Below, piece by piece: positions 40,651-51,600 of a stretch of 64,000 nucleotides of DNA (positions are counted from its first letter, which is position 1; the number at the start of each line of letters is the position of its first letter). Origin of the DNA: Clostridiales bacterium (GTDB lineage Bacteria; Bacillota; Clostridia; Christensenellales; Pumilibacteraceae). The stretch spans positions 1 to 64,000 of the forward strand of contig JAIEFT010000036.1 in assembly GCA_029066805.1 (NCBI GenBank), in the 5' to 3' direction. The notes below the pieces were generated by a model. It was not told the origin of the DNA, did not search any database, and saw nothing but the letters and a program-made list of their open reading frames with translations. The position numbers and the translations under genes were made by a program.

Positions 40651-40788
40651 GTCAACATTTCGGAATTCTTAAAAGCTTTACGTTTATATATTTTAGCATA
40701 TATCAACATGTTTTTCAAGTATATTCCGAAAGAAGTATTTATATATATACTTGACAATCTTCCGCCTAAAGTGTAAACTTGTTTTGTT

Positions 40789-41469
40789 ATGAAGCTGTTT
40801 GAAAGTGGCAAGTTCGCAGTTGAACGCGCGGCAATGGAAGACGGGCTCAAGTTCGAGAACGCCAAGGTCGTTATTGACGAGCCTAACGCCGCGGTCATCG
40901 ACATGGGCAGATGGAGCAAGTGCGTATTTGCGGACGTGCGCGACTATTCGTGTTTTACGCAAAAGTACGGGATAAGCGGCGATGTGTGTCTTATCGGCGC
41001 GCCCGAAGGTTTAGCGGACGATCCGTGCTATACGTATGCGTATCTAAACCCCATGCCGCCAGCGCCTGTAGCCGTTAACGGCATGGAAATCAAGCAGCTC
41101 GCGCCCAGTCTGGCGGAAGTCGTGCTTGCGGCTTATCACAACCCGGGCGGGGGATATACCGTCGAGCGTATGGCGGGGATCATGCGCGACAAGGGCGTAT
41201 TCGGCGCGATAGTAGGCGGAAAGCTCGCCGGATTTATCGGCAGACACGGCGACGGCAATATGGGCATGCTGGAAGTGTTTGAGCCGTTTCGCCGTCGCGG
41301 GATTGCGGCGGAGCTCGAAAAGTTTTTAATCACTTATGTAATGACGTTTGGGCGCGTGCCGATCTGCGACGTGTATGCGGACAATCCCGCAAGCATGGCT
41401 TTGCAGAACAAGCTTGGACTTATAAAGGGCGTCGGTTGCACATATTGGATTAGTACGGACAAGGAATAA
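40789..41469 (+). CDS. GNAT family N-acetyltransferase
   Basis: MGMLEVFEPFRRRGIAAELEKFLITYV...DVYADNPASMALQNKLGL. Confidence 0.85.
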   Translation: MKLFESGKFAVERAAMEDGLKFENAKVVIDEPNAAVIDMGRWSKCVFADVRDYSCFTQKYGISGDVCLIGAPEGLADDPCYTYAYLNPMPPAPVAVNGMEIKQLAPSLAEVVLAAYHNPGGGYTVERMAGIMRDKGVFGAIVGGKLAGFIGRHGDGNMGMLEVFEPFRRRGIAAELEKFLITYVMTFGRVPICDVYADNPASMALQNKLGLIKGVGCTYWISTDKE

Positions 41470-41478
41470 ATTGAGATA

Positions 41479-42423
41479 ATGGAAATCAGTCAGACGATAA
41501 AAGAATTGTTCGAGCCCACGTTTGAGTGCGTGGGAGACAGCGAGCTCAAATATCAGCTCAAACGGGAATTGCTGTATAATTTGTATTGCTTTGCGTGCGC
41601 GATTTATCCCGAGTATGTGGCAAACCCTTGCAACACGCTTTTCGAGTACGGCTGCTGCTTTTTGATCGAACCCGAACGTCATCCCGATTATGAAGAAGGC
41701 AAATCCGAGTTTGTGCATACTGCGGCGTCAAACGACGCTCTGCCCGGCGGCGGCAGGTGGTACGAGCGTAAAGGCAAGTACTTTATCAAGTACGACTACG
41801 GTTCGCCGCTCTATAATAAGCTTGTATTGAGCGGCGTAATTCCCCCCGACGACAGAGAGCCTATAGACAGTTTGTCGCTGTATGCTGCGGTGTATTGTGT
41901 GTGCAATCTGTTCAAGGACTTGCGACCGCTGTGGTTTACATACTATTTCTATCTGGACGCGACCAACGAGCCCGTGGACGAAGAATATGACGAAAAGCTT
42001 TTTGACATGTTGCATGACGAAAAGATATATAAGGCAGCGTGCGAGGTTGCGGGGTCTATGCTTATCGGCGACGAGACCGAGCTCGAGGGCGCAGAAAAAC
42101 TTTTAAACTGGTATAAGCCGTTTATGGACGTTCGGCGCGAGTGTATATTTGAAGTGTTTGAAAAACACATGGCAAGCGGCGACGTAGATTTTGTTTGTGA
42201 ATATTCGGGCGTACTGCTTAGCTGCTATCCCGAATCGGTGGGACTGATGAACTGGAACGCCGCCTCGCGCACCGAGCGCGTTGTTAAATTAAGAGACGCA
42301 GCAGAGCTCAAAGTATTGGTGGATGACTTGCGCGAATACTCCAAGTACACCGATTCGCCGGTGATAAAGAAGTATCTAAAGCTTGCCGTCCTAATGAAAA
42401 AGAACATCGACGGCGGAGTGTAA
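41479..42423 (+). CDS. Hypothetical protein
   Basis: Long ORF co-directional with flanking genes. Confidence 0.75.
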   Translation: MEISQTIKELFEPTFECVGDSELKYQLKRELLYNLYCFACAIYPEYVANPCNTLFEYGCCFLIEPERHPDYEEGKSEFVHTAASNDALPGGGRWYERKGKYFIKYDYGSPLYNKLVLSGVIPPDDREPIDSLSLYAAVYCVCNLFKDLRPLWFTYYFYLDATNEPVDEEYDEKLFDMLHDEKIYKAACEVAGSMLIGDETELEGAEKLLNWYKPFMDVRRECIFEVFEKHMASGDVDFVCEYSGVLLSCYPESVGLMNWNAASRTERVVKLRDAAELKVLVDDLREYSKYTDSPVIKKYLKLAVLMKKNIDGGV

Positions 42424-42506
42424 TAGAGCATAAAAACGATGTAGCCGTGTCAATCGGAAACGGTGGCGCTTAAAGCGATTCGGTATATTAAAAGGAGTTC
42501 AAACTT

Positions 42507-42959
42507 ATGGCATATTCATTCAACAGCGTTACGATCCGTACGGATAATTCCGAGAGCGGAATGGCAAAGATCAACGAGCTTTGGGCGGACATTATGCAAG
42601 GCAAAGTTCCGCTTGACTTTATCGCAAACGGCATGCCCGTCAAAGGGCTTTCGCCCATTTCGGCGTACAGCGACTACGAAAACGACGAGAAAGGCAAGTA
42701 TAACTTGTCGGTTATGAGCGTAACCGTTGACTTTTTTGCAAAACTGGAGGAAGCTGTTGCGCAAGGCAAGTACATAAAAATCGACGAGAGCGGCGAAACC
42801 ATCGGAGAATGCGCCGATAAAGCGTGGACAAAGGTTTGGCATCTTACGGCGAGCGGACAGTTGAACCGCGCATTTACCGTCGATTACGAAAGCACTGTTC
42901 CCGCACAATATACAAAAGACGGCAAAACGCACTGCTATTTGTATATTGCCGTAAAATAA
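42507..42959 (+). CDS. Effector-binding/GyrI-like domain protein (tentative)
   Basis: AAAAGGAG before ATG; AVK C-terminus; placed next to a GyrI-like gene. Confidence 0.55.
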   Translation: MAYSFNSVTIRTDNSESGMAKINELWADIMQGKVPLDFIANGMPVKGLSPISAYSDYENDEKGKYNLSVMSVTVDFFAKLEEAVAQGKYIKIDESGETIGECADKAWTKVWHLTASGQLNRAFTVDYESTVPAQYTKDGKTHCYLYIAVK

Positions 42960-42972
42960 AGGCGGGGCGACA

Positions 42973-43605
42973 ATGGCGTTCGACTATAAAAAAGAATATA
43001 AAGAGTTTTATATGCCGGCGAGCAAGCCGACAATAGTCACTGTGCCCAAAATGAATTATATAGCGGTGCGCGGCAAGGGCAATCCGAACGACGCGGACGG
43101 CGAGTACAAAAACTCCATCGGGCTTTTGTATGCCATAGCTTTTACTATAAAAATGAGCTACAAGGGTTCGCACAAAATTGACGGGTATTTTGAGTATGTC
43201 GTTCCGCCGCTCGAAGGTTTTTGGTGGCAGGACGGCAGTGATACGATCGACTATGTCAATAAAGACGGATTTAACTTTATATCGCTTATACGCTTGCCCG
43301 ATTTTGTTACGAAAGCCGAGTTTGATTGGGCAATACGGGAGGCGACAAGCAAGAAAAACATCGACTTTTCCAAGGTGGAATACTTGACCTACGACGAGGG
43401 CGTGTGCGTTCAGTGTATGCACGTCGGGTCTTACGACGACGAGCCGAAAACGGTTGAGCTTATGCACGAGTATATGGCGGCAAACGGCTATGAGTTAGAT
43501 ATAACGAGCGGTCGCTATCACCACGAAATATACTTATCCGATCCGCGCAAATGCGCCGTGGAAAGACTGAAAACCGTCATAAGACATCCCATACGTAGTA
43601 AATAA
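42973..43605 (+). CDS. GyrI-like small-molecule binding domain protein
   Basis: MAFDYKKEYKEFYMPASKPTIVTVPKMNYIAVRGKGNPND. Confidence 0.85.
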   Translation: MAFDYKKEYKEFYMPASKPTIVTVPKMNYIAVRGKGNPNDADGEYKNSIGLLYAIAFTIKMSYKGSHKIDGYFEYVVPPLEGFWWQDGSDTIDYVNKDGFNFISLIRLPDFVTKAEFDWAIREATSKKNIDFSKVEYLTYDEGVCVQCMHVGSYDDEPKTVELMHEYMAANGYELDITSGRYHHEIYLSDPRKCAVERLKTVIRHPIRSK

Positions 43606-43889
43606 TGACAAGTTTATAAGAATAAATGATAGCATGCTGCGGAATCGCCTGCGTCTGCGGCTGTTTTGGGCTGAATAATCCATATATATGTTTGACATTT
43701 TCCGCGCGGGCGTGTATACTAAGCTGTGTATCGGCGTCGGTTCTGACAAAGGAGTTGGCTGACGCCGTTATTGTCGTACTTGAAATTGCTGCGAAAAAGC
43801 GGGCTTTTAGGCTTTACATATGTTACGGCTTGCTTTGGCGCTGTCGGTTGCGGAACGATGAAAGAAGGTCTCGGAGGACTGTGATTATA

Positions 43890-46800
43890 ATGAAAAGATT
43901 TTACAAGCTTTTATGTGCGCTGTTTGCGGCGATATGCGCCATTGGCGTCGCAACTGTTTTTGTGGCGTGTTCGGAAACAACCGACAATCCGCCGCCGACT
44001 CCCAAGGAATACACTATCACGCTCATGCTCAACGAGGAGCAGGTGTGGGATACTTTTACCGGAAAAGCGGGGGACGAGGTCAAGTTTGAAAAGGGCTTGC
44101 CGTCCCGTAACAATTACGAGATGAAGGGGTGGAGCGCTACTCTTAACGGCGCGGCCGCACAGCTCCCTACCGTCATGCCCGAGAGCGACCAAACGTACTA
44201 CGCCGTATTTGTGCGTTACTACAATCTTACGCTCAGGGCGGGCGCGGGTACGCTTGCGGGCGACGGCAACATTCGCGCCGAAGAAGGACAAAGCCTTTAT
44301 TCGCTTGTTAAGGATGTTGCGCCTACCGCGCCGGGCTCGTCCAAGTTTGACGGCTGGTATTACGGCAACAAAAAGATAGACGCTCAAACTTCCGATACAG
44401 TCACTGGCACGCTTACGCTTGACGCTAGATACACCGTAGATTACACCATTAATATATTCAAGCAAAACGACTACAAGTCCGACGACTACACCAAGGTGGA
44501 GACCGACACGGTCGAAAAGTCCGGGTTTATAGGAAGTTCGCCGCGCGACAGCGAGTACCCTTCCTATCCGGGATTTGAGTTCGACGAGCAAAAAAGCGGC
44601 GCAACGTCCGACTTTGTGCTTTCGGCAACCGAGAAAAACGTGTTCAACGCGTATTACAATCTTCAAGCATACAGGCTCGTATTCAATCCCAATACTCCCC
44701 AGGGCTTGACCGTAAGCGGCTCTATGGGCGCTGCGGAGTGGGGATACAATGTGGAAAACACAATTCCCGACTGTGATTTCTCCATTACAGGCTATCGTTT
44801 TTCGCACTGGTCGTCCACTGCCGACGGCGGCGATAGGCTCGAAGTAGGCGATAAGTACAAAATAACCGACAGCACCACGCTGTACGCGGTGTGGACGCGC
44901 GGCTATGCCGACATCACCGGTCGGTCTTACGACTATATTTATGTTGTCGAAAACAACGACGGCAGCACCGTCGCGTACCTCGACAGATATTATCTGGACG
45001 AATTAGAGGGTACATACGACAAGACCACAAATACCGTTTCGTTCAAGGAGAACGGAAAGGTAATCTTGCGCGGCAAGCTCGATACCAAAGGCTATACTTT
45101 CGCGTACATAAACACGCAAGCGTATGTTCTGCATGCGCTCGGCTTGTCCAACGAGGATCTTTCGGGCACGATTGACGAGTCTGTAACGCTCATTCTGAGC
45201 GACAACGGCTCTGCCGTATATTCTAAGGACGGCGTCAAGGTTAACGGCACATATGCTCTTGACGGCGAGCAGCAGTCCATGAAGTTTACGGCGGATGACG
45301 GCGACAGCACGTTCTACTTCCGACTTTCGCGTCAGCTCACTGCGGGCGGCAATGTTGACGTGTTTGAAATTCGCAGCGACGCGGAAGTGGGCGAGTGGTG
45401 CAGACTTACCGACAACTATGGCGGCGGCTCGGACTACGCAGACGATTGCTATGTTCTTGAGCTAAACGGCTACGGCGAAGCTGTCATGCACGCAAAGAGC
45501 GGAATAAACTCTTCCGCCCGCGACTACGACGGCTATTACAGATATTCCGCGGGCGCGCCCGAGGGCAGATTGGAAATTTACACCGTGTTCGTCACAAGCT
45601 ACGATTCGGATATTTCGCGGGTCGTGCTGGTAGACCGCACGGCGACCGCGGCGGAGGACGCCAAATATAAAAAGTTCTACAAGCCTTGGGAGTTTGCTAC
45701 AACTGCGTACGCCAAGCCCGCGGACGGCGAAGAGCTTGACATCGAAACAGCGGATAGCGTCGTGCTCGACGGCTACGGCTTGTTCGATGACAGCGCCAAG
45801 TACACGCACGGCGGAGAAACGGTAAACGGCAAGTATACGCTCAACTATACAAACCGCACGCTTGAGTTTGGCGGTACGAAGTACTTTGTGGATATCCAAA
45901 CCGTAGGCGAGGGTGACGACGCGCGCTCGTATCTTGTGTACGAGCCCATGCAGAACAAGGACGAGTTTGACAAGCTATATGCCATAAGCGGTATCGAAAA
46001 TAGCTATCGTCCGGGCGCAACTTACGGCTTTAGGTTCTTCAACGACAACGTAGCTGTGCTTTACGTAGCTATGCCCGACATTAATCGCGCATTCAACATG
46101 CTAAACGTGTCGTTGCAGCCCGTTATCGAGGGAACGTACACCTCGCTCGGCGGCGGCGAGTATCTGTTTCAAGCGGATATCCCTGCCGAAGCGGTTTTGC
46201 TCATTCAGTATTATTACATAAACTTTTTCGGCAACCAAGTCGGGCTTAACATCTCCAACTTCGGCGACTTCAAGTTTAAGCTAAACGGCGCGACGACCGG
46301 CGAAGTATCGGCGCTAAGCGACGGCTATATCGGTATCGAGGTCGTTGAAAACGGCGTCACGTACGTGACTGACGGTTACGGCAAGGCTAAGTTCACCAAC
46401 GCCCAAGGTATTGTTACCGAGGAGCGCGATTACGTTATTCTCAACAGAGGCTTGCCCTGCTTGGTCCTGCGTTGGACGGCGGAAGAAATCGACGTAAACG
46501 GCAAAAAAGTAGAAGTAAGCAAGCAGCAGACGTACACGCTGATCGACGGCGAATTCAGAGAGTGCATCGACGAATACGGCAAGCACAATACGCAGTATTC
46601 GGCGCAGATTCCCGACACTACGTTCCGTTTGGTTGTTTACAAAGGCGACTACGCGACGCTCGCTTACGACAACGCCGCTACAAGGCAAATTACAATGTAT
46701 TCTTGGGGCAAGGTCGTTTGGGTGGACGGCGAAAAGCGGTTCGGCGTCTACGAAGAGAGCGGGATCGTCGGCAATACCGAGATTATTTTGCGCGACTTGT

Positions 46801-48356
46801 ACGGCGACTTTAAGTTCGGACTTAAAGAAGTGACGGTAAAGAGCTCGGACGGCAAGGAAACCACCGCGACGCGTTTATTCACATACGATTCGCCCGCGTC
46901 CGACGTGATTGACGGCAAGTTTGTCATAAACGGAAAGGACGGCGCGACGCTCGCGGTCGATCTTACCAAAGGCGAAGCCGAATACGCCGTGCCCAACGCC
47001 GACGGCGGAAAAACCACGGTAAGCGGCGAGTTCAAGCTGCGCGAGAACGTGCTTACCATAGTTTACACGGTAAAAGGCGAAGGCGAAGACGAAAATACGT
47101 ATATTCGCAGCAATGCGTTCAAGCTGATATACGAGAACAATGTTTTGACTTCGTTCATGCCCGTCGGCGCGGAAACCGGCACTTGGAATGACGCGACCGG
47201 CGTTAACGGCAGACTGTTGCTTTCGGGCGAAGCGTCGTCGGTCGACGGCGAGTATATCGGCACTTGGTACGGTTACGACCGCGACACCGACAGTATATCG
47301 GCTATAGACGGCACGTATGCGCGCACGGATAACACAGAGGTCATAGAGTATGTGTTCAAGTACAAGGTCGAGCCGAACGAGAGCATAGAAGGCGACGACG
47401 GCAGCCGTTCGTTCAACTTTGCGGTCGGCTATGACGCGTCGAGAATGCCTATATATAGGATATACTCCATTCCCGTTTACGTAGTTCTGTACGGAAGCTT
47501 GACGAGCACAATGCCCAGCTATATGTTGCGCGGCGGCGGCTACACCGACCTTACGTTGGTTGACACCTACAACAATTCGACGGTGGGACAGCTTTTGATT
47601 TATCCCGGCGCGAATCTACTGATAAAAGACGCGGTGCTGTACGCGTTTGGCACTAACGAGATCGAGCCCAGACCGCTGTTGTTCTTCACGATAATAGGCG
47701 AGGGCGAAAATATGCGCGGCATAATCCTCGACGGCACGTTCGCAGCCGAAAACTTCGGCAGGTTCGAGTGCGAGGGCGACGGCAAAGTGCTTACCGTGCC
47801 CGTGCTCAAGGACGCGGAAAGCGAAAAGTACGAGGACGAAAAGATCGTAGTAGACAGAATCTACTTTAACGGCTTAGGCACTGCTATGCTTATCGATACC
47901 AAAAACGAACGCTCTCTGCCCGTTATGTACTTGCGTTACAACACCAACACATACGCGCTTGTGTCTGTCTCCGGCGACAGCATAAGAATTATCGCGCTGT
48001 TCCGCTTGTATACCGGCACTAGGGAAGTAGAAGGCGACGACGGCGAGACTACCACCGAAACGCAGTACTTGGTGCGGTTTGACGACGCGGCGATTCGCCA
48101 AACGTTTAAGGGCGAAGGTCACACTGCGTTTGTAACCGACGGATTCGCTTCGGCGACCTATGCCGACGAGCGCGGCGAGCTGCATGTTTGCACGTTTGCG
48201 CGCCTTGACGAGCATCCCGAAGTTGTGGTGGTTACATACCTTAACGGATTGCAAATCGAGTACATGTTTGTCGAGGTGGACACCGACAAAGGCACGTTCA
48301 AGGTTTTGCCTGCGGACGACGACCGTATTCACGCCGAAAGCGAGCAAGGCGAGTAG
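43890..48356 (+). CDS. Large surface lipoprotein (~1489 aa) with InlB B-repeat-like N-terminus
   Basis: MKRFYKLLCALFAAICAIGVATVFVACSETT lipobox; YYAVFVRYYNLTLRAG, SKFDGWYYGNKKI, TTLYAVWTRGY. Confidence 0.85.
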   Translation: MKRFYKLLCALFAAICAIGVATVFVACSETTDNPPPTPKEYTITLMLNEEQVWDTFTGKAGDEVKFEKGLPSRNNYEMKGWSATLNGAAAQLPTVMPESDQTYYAVFVRYYNLTLRAGAGTLAGDGNIRAEEGQSLYSLVKDVAPTAPGSSKFDGWYYGNKKIDAQTSDTVTGTLTLDARYTVDYTINIFKQNDYKSDDYTKVETDTVEKSGFIGSSPRDSEYPSYPGFEFDEQKSGATSDFVLSATEKNVFNAYYNLQAYRLVFNPNTPQGLTVSGSMGAAEWGYNVENTIPDCDFSITGYRFSHWSSTADGGDRLEVGDKYKITDSTTLYAVWTRGYADITGRSYDYIYVVENNDGSTVAYLDRYYLDELEGTYDKTTNTVSFKENGKVILRGKLDTKGYTFAYINTQAYVLHALGLSNEDLSGTIDESVTLILSDNGSAVYSKDGVKVNGTYALDGEQQSMKFTADDGDSTFYFRLSRQLTAGGNVDVFEIRSDAEVGEWCRLTDNYGGGSDYADDCYVLELNGYGEAVMHAKSGINSSARDYDGYYRYSAGAPEGRLEIYTVFVTSYDSDISRVVLVDRTATAAEDAKYKKFYKPWEFATTAYAKPADGEELDIETADSVVLDGYGLFDDSAKYTHGGETVNGKYTLNYTNRTLEFGGTKYFVDIQTVGEGDDARSYLVYEPMQNKDEFDKLYAISGIENSYRPGATYGFRFFNDNVAVLYVAMPDINRAFNMLNVSLQPVIEGTYTSLGGGEYLFQADIPAEAVLLIQYYYINFFGNQVGLNISNFGDFKFKLNGATTGEVSALSDGYIGIEVVENGVTYVTDGYGKAKFTNAQGIVTEERDYVILNRGLPCLVLRWTAEEIDVNGKKVEVSKQQTYTLIDGEFRECIDEYGKHNTQYSAQIPDTTFRLVVYKGDYATLAYDNAATRQITMYSWGKVVWVDGEKRFGVYEESGIVGNTEIILRDLYGDFKFGLKEVTVKSSDGKETTATRLFTYDSPASDVIDGKFVINGKDGATLAVDLTKGEAEYAVPNADGGKTTVSGEFKLRENVLTIVYTVKGEGEDENTYIRSNAFKLIYENNVLTSFMPVGAETGTWNDATGVNGRLLLSGEASSVDGEYIGTWYGYDRDTDSISAIDGTYARTDNTEVIEYVFKYKVEPNESIEGDDGSRSFNFAVGYDASRMPIYRIYSIPVYVVLYGSLTSTMPSYMLRGGGYTDLTLVDTYNNSTVGQLLIYPGANLLIKDAVLYAFGTNEIEPRPLLFFTIIGEGENMRGIILDGTFAAENFGRFECEGDGKVLTVPVLKDAESEKYEDEKIVVDRIYFNGLGTAMLIDTKNERSLPVMYLRYNTNTYALVSVSGDSIRIIALFRLYTGTREVEGDDGETTTETQYLVRFDDAAIRQTFKGEGHTAFVTDGFASATYADERGELHVCTFARLDEHPEVVVVTYLNGLQIEYMFVEVDTDKGTFKVLPADDDRIHAESEQGE

Positions 48357-48446
48357 GCGGAAAGCCGATCATGGCATAATAAGCCCAATTCGGCATAGAA
48401 TATGTAAAATGATATATAATGTGTGTGAAAAGCACACAAAAAATAG

Positions 48447-48476
48447 TTGACATACATAAAATGTAAGTGGTATAAT
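48447..48476 (+). promoter_or_regulatory. Promoter TTGACA-N18-TATAAT
   Basis: Hexamers at 48447-48452 and 48471-48476. Confidence 0.75.
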
Positions 48477-48485
48477 ACACAAAAT

Positions 48486-48558
48486 ACTAATACGGAAAGA
48501 AGTATCGACCTCGACTAATGGCGAGAAGGCGAAAAGTCAATCTGTGTTACGGTATAGT
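48486..48558 (+). ncRNA. Candidate structured 5' leader (unclassified)
   Basis: ACTAATAC/GTATAGT closing stem (one bulge), inner CTCG/CGAG hairpin. Confidence 0.4.
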
Positions 48559-48572
48559 TTTTCAAATGTAAC

Positions 48573-48612
48573 AAGGGCGTTGCAAATGTTTGCGGCGCTC
48601 TTTTGCTTTTTT
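48573..48612 (+). terminator. Terminator-like hairpin inside leader of the giant LRR gene
   Basis: AAGGGCGTTGCAA/TTGCGGCGCTCTT stem then TTGCTTTTTT. Confidence 0.7.
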
Positions 48613-48649
48613 AGTACACTTTAGGGTTAAACTTCTTATGGAGGCAGGT

Positions 48650-51600
48650 ATGAAAGGTAAAAGATGGTTGCACGCGGTTGTTGTTAGCATAGTCGCCGTA
48701 TTCGGCGCACTTGCTATTGCATGCGGCGGCGACGACGACGGCAAAAAGGACAACAAGCCTTTTACGTCACCGGCAATAGGCGTATATTATTACGACGCAG
48801 GGACTACGGAGTATTTGTTGTCGCTCAACGCGGACAAGACGCTTGCGCTTACGATCGATAACGCCGCAATTTCCGGCAAGTACGACGTCAGCGACAGCGG
48901 CGCGGTAACGTTCTCTGTCAGCGGTGCGGACAAATTGCTCAATACGGCAAAGTACGAGAACGACGAAGTCACGCTCACGTACGACGGCAATGTCTACAAA
49001 TTTTTGCGCAATGTCAATTACACCGTAACGTTTAATACCGGTTCTGGCAGCAAAATCGACAGCGCGACCGTGCGTAACGGCAAAAAGGTGACTAAGCCTG
49101 CCGATCCCGAATATGCCAACCATGTATTTATCGGATGGTACAAGGACGCTAATGCTACAAATGCGTTCAAGTTTGCCACGGACGTAGTTCGCGGCGATTT
49201 AACGTTGTACGCGGGCTGGGTGGATAAGACCGAGCGCGACGAGTACCAAGTTAAGTTCGATTTGGGCTACGGCGACAACTCGCTCTACTACACCGCTAAA
49301 ACGGTAAACGGCAAAGTTTACCCGACCGAAATGGCAGACCCGGCCAGAGCAAACTACACCTTTAAAGGCTGGTGGTTGAAGGATGCGGCAAGCGGCGAGT
49401 ACGCTACGCGCGTCGACCTCGGCAGCTATGTTTTTGCGCAGAACGAAACGGTGTACGCACTGTGGCAGGGCGCGGCGGAAGGCGGAAAGCTAGACGCCCC
49501 CATAGTTTCGGTCGATCTTGCGGGCAACAGATTGTCATGGGATTCCGTTAAAGACGCTTCGAGCTACTCGGTAAAGGTAGTCGATCCCGAAGGTAAGGAG
49601 TGGGAGCGGACTGTTTCGGGCACAAGCGTCGAGTATGCAGACAAGTTTACAAAAGCGGGCACGTACACGGTAGAGGTGTATGCGGTTTCGCTTGCGTCCG
49701 CGGACAAAAACTCGGCGGTCACAACGCGCAAGATTGTCAACAAACAGCTTGCACGCGTATCCAACTTTAAAGTAACGGGCGACGTGCTCACGTTCGGCGG
49801 GGTAGAGAATGCTACCAAATACCTGCTGTACATCACATGCGACGACGAGACACACGATCACAATCCCATAGATAACGGCAGCTCCAAGGAATACAACTTC
49901 GGCGATTGTGCTATGCCTGACAGCGGCATCAAATTCGTTGTGGAGGCGCAGGCGGACGGCTATGTCAGCTCGCGCTCGGAAGAATATGTGGTTGCCAGAA
50001 AGCTCGACGAGGTTACGGGCTTCAAGTACGACGAGAACACCCAAACGGTGTCATGGTCGGCTGTGCCCAATGCCGCGAGCTATTTAGTATCGGTAAAATG
50101 CGACGATCCCACGCACGAGGTTGAAACCGAAGTCAGAAACGCTACCGAAATATTCATCGGCGGATGCGCAGCCGGCTCGGTCAAAGTAACGGTCGTTGCC
50201 AAAAACGCCAAAAAGTACATCCCGTCGGATAGCGCGCTATACGCGGTGAACAAAACCGAATTGGCGGCTGTAACGGGTCTTGAGCTTATCGACACAACGC
50301 TTACTTGGAAAAAGCAGTCGCGCGTAAAGAAGTACATTGTTGACGTCAACGGCGTGACTAACGAAGTGGAAGGCGACAACAGCGTCGACCTAAGCAAGCT
50401 TGCCAATCTCACCTGGGAAGTAGGCAAGGTGTACGACATAAAGGTTCGCGCGGAGCTCACCGGCGGCGAATTGACGTCCTGGAGCTTGCCGTTCTCGGCG
50501 GCGTACAAGACTATGTCCGAGCTAAAATACAGCGAGGGCGTGGTGTCCTGGTCGCCTGTATTCGGCATTGGCACGGCGGGCTACAAGGTCGTGGTAAACG
50601 ACGCTGCGCCCGTATCGGTAAGCACTGCAAGCTATAAGGTAACGCTCACCGACAAGACCAATGTAATCAAAGTATATATCGGCAACGCCGACGCTTCCAC
50701 CGCCAAATCGATCAGCGTAAATGCGTACAAACTCACGCTTGACGGCAACGGCGGCACGGACGCCAATGTGCGATACTATGCAAAGGGCGATCCCATCGCG
50801 CTTCCTACAAGCAGCGAAGTCACTCGTCGCGGCTACAACCTTATGGGCTGGTACACCGCGGCAGAAGGCACAGGCGCGGCATATTACGACGGCGATCTTT
50901 ACGACCTTGACGCCGACCTTAAGCTTTTTGCGCGCTGGGACGGCAAGGAGTATACCGTAAAGCTCAACTATAACATAAACTGCGACGACACCGACGAGGT
51001 AGTTACCACAAAGGTTAAGTTTGGAAGCGAATACAGCTTAGGTGTTCCCACAACGCCCAAATCACTCATGCACGGCTTTTTGCAGTGGAATCTTGCTGCT
51101 GACGGCAAGGGCGCTGCAGTCAGCGATCTTTACGGCGACGGCATGGACGTATGGAATATAGCGGATGACAACGTCACACTGTATGCGGTATGGGCTGAGC
51201 TGTTCGAGTTCGAAAAGGAAGGCGAAGGCAACGACGCATATTACGTAGTTCGTCAGGGCGAAGGCACTCCGTTGGTAAACGAGGTTGTCATACCCGCGCA
51301 GTACCAAGCGCAAGACGACACGCGCATGTACCCGGTAAAGATAATAGGCGGTAATGCGTTCAACAAGTGCCATGATTTGACAAAAGTAACAATACCCGCT
51401 TCGATCGAAACGATTGAAGAAACGGCATTTAACAACTGTGCCGCACTGGAACAAATAAATGTAGATGGCGCACGTCCCGGCATCGATAATTTCTGGTCGG
51501 TCGACGGCGTACTGTACGGCATAAACAAAATATCGGAAAAGATCGAGCTCAAGCTTTTCCCTCGCGGCAGAAGCGGCGACTTTACGCTAGCCGACGGAAT

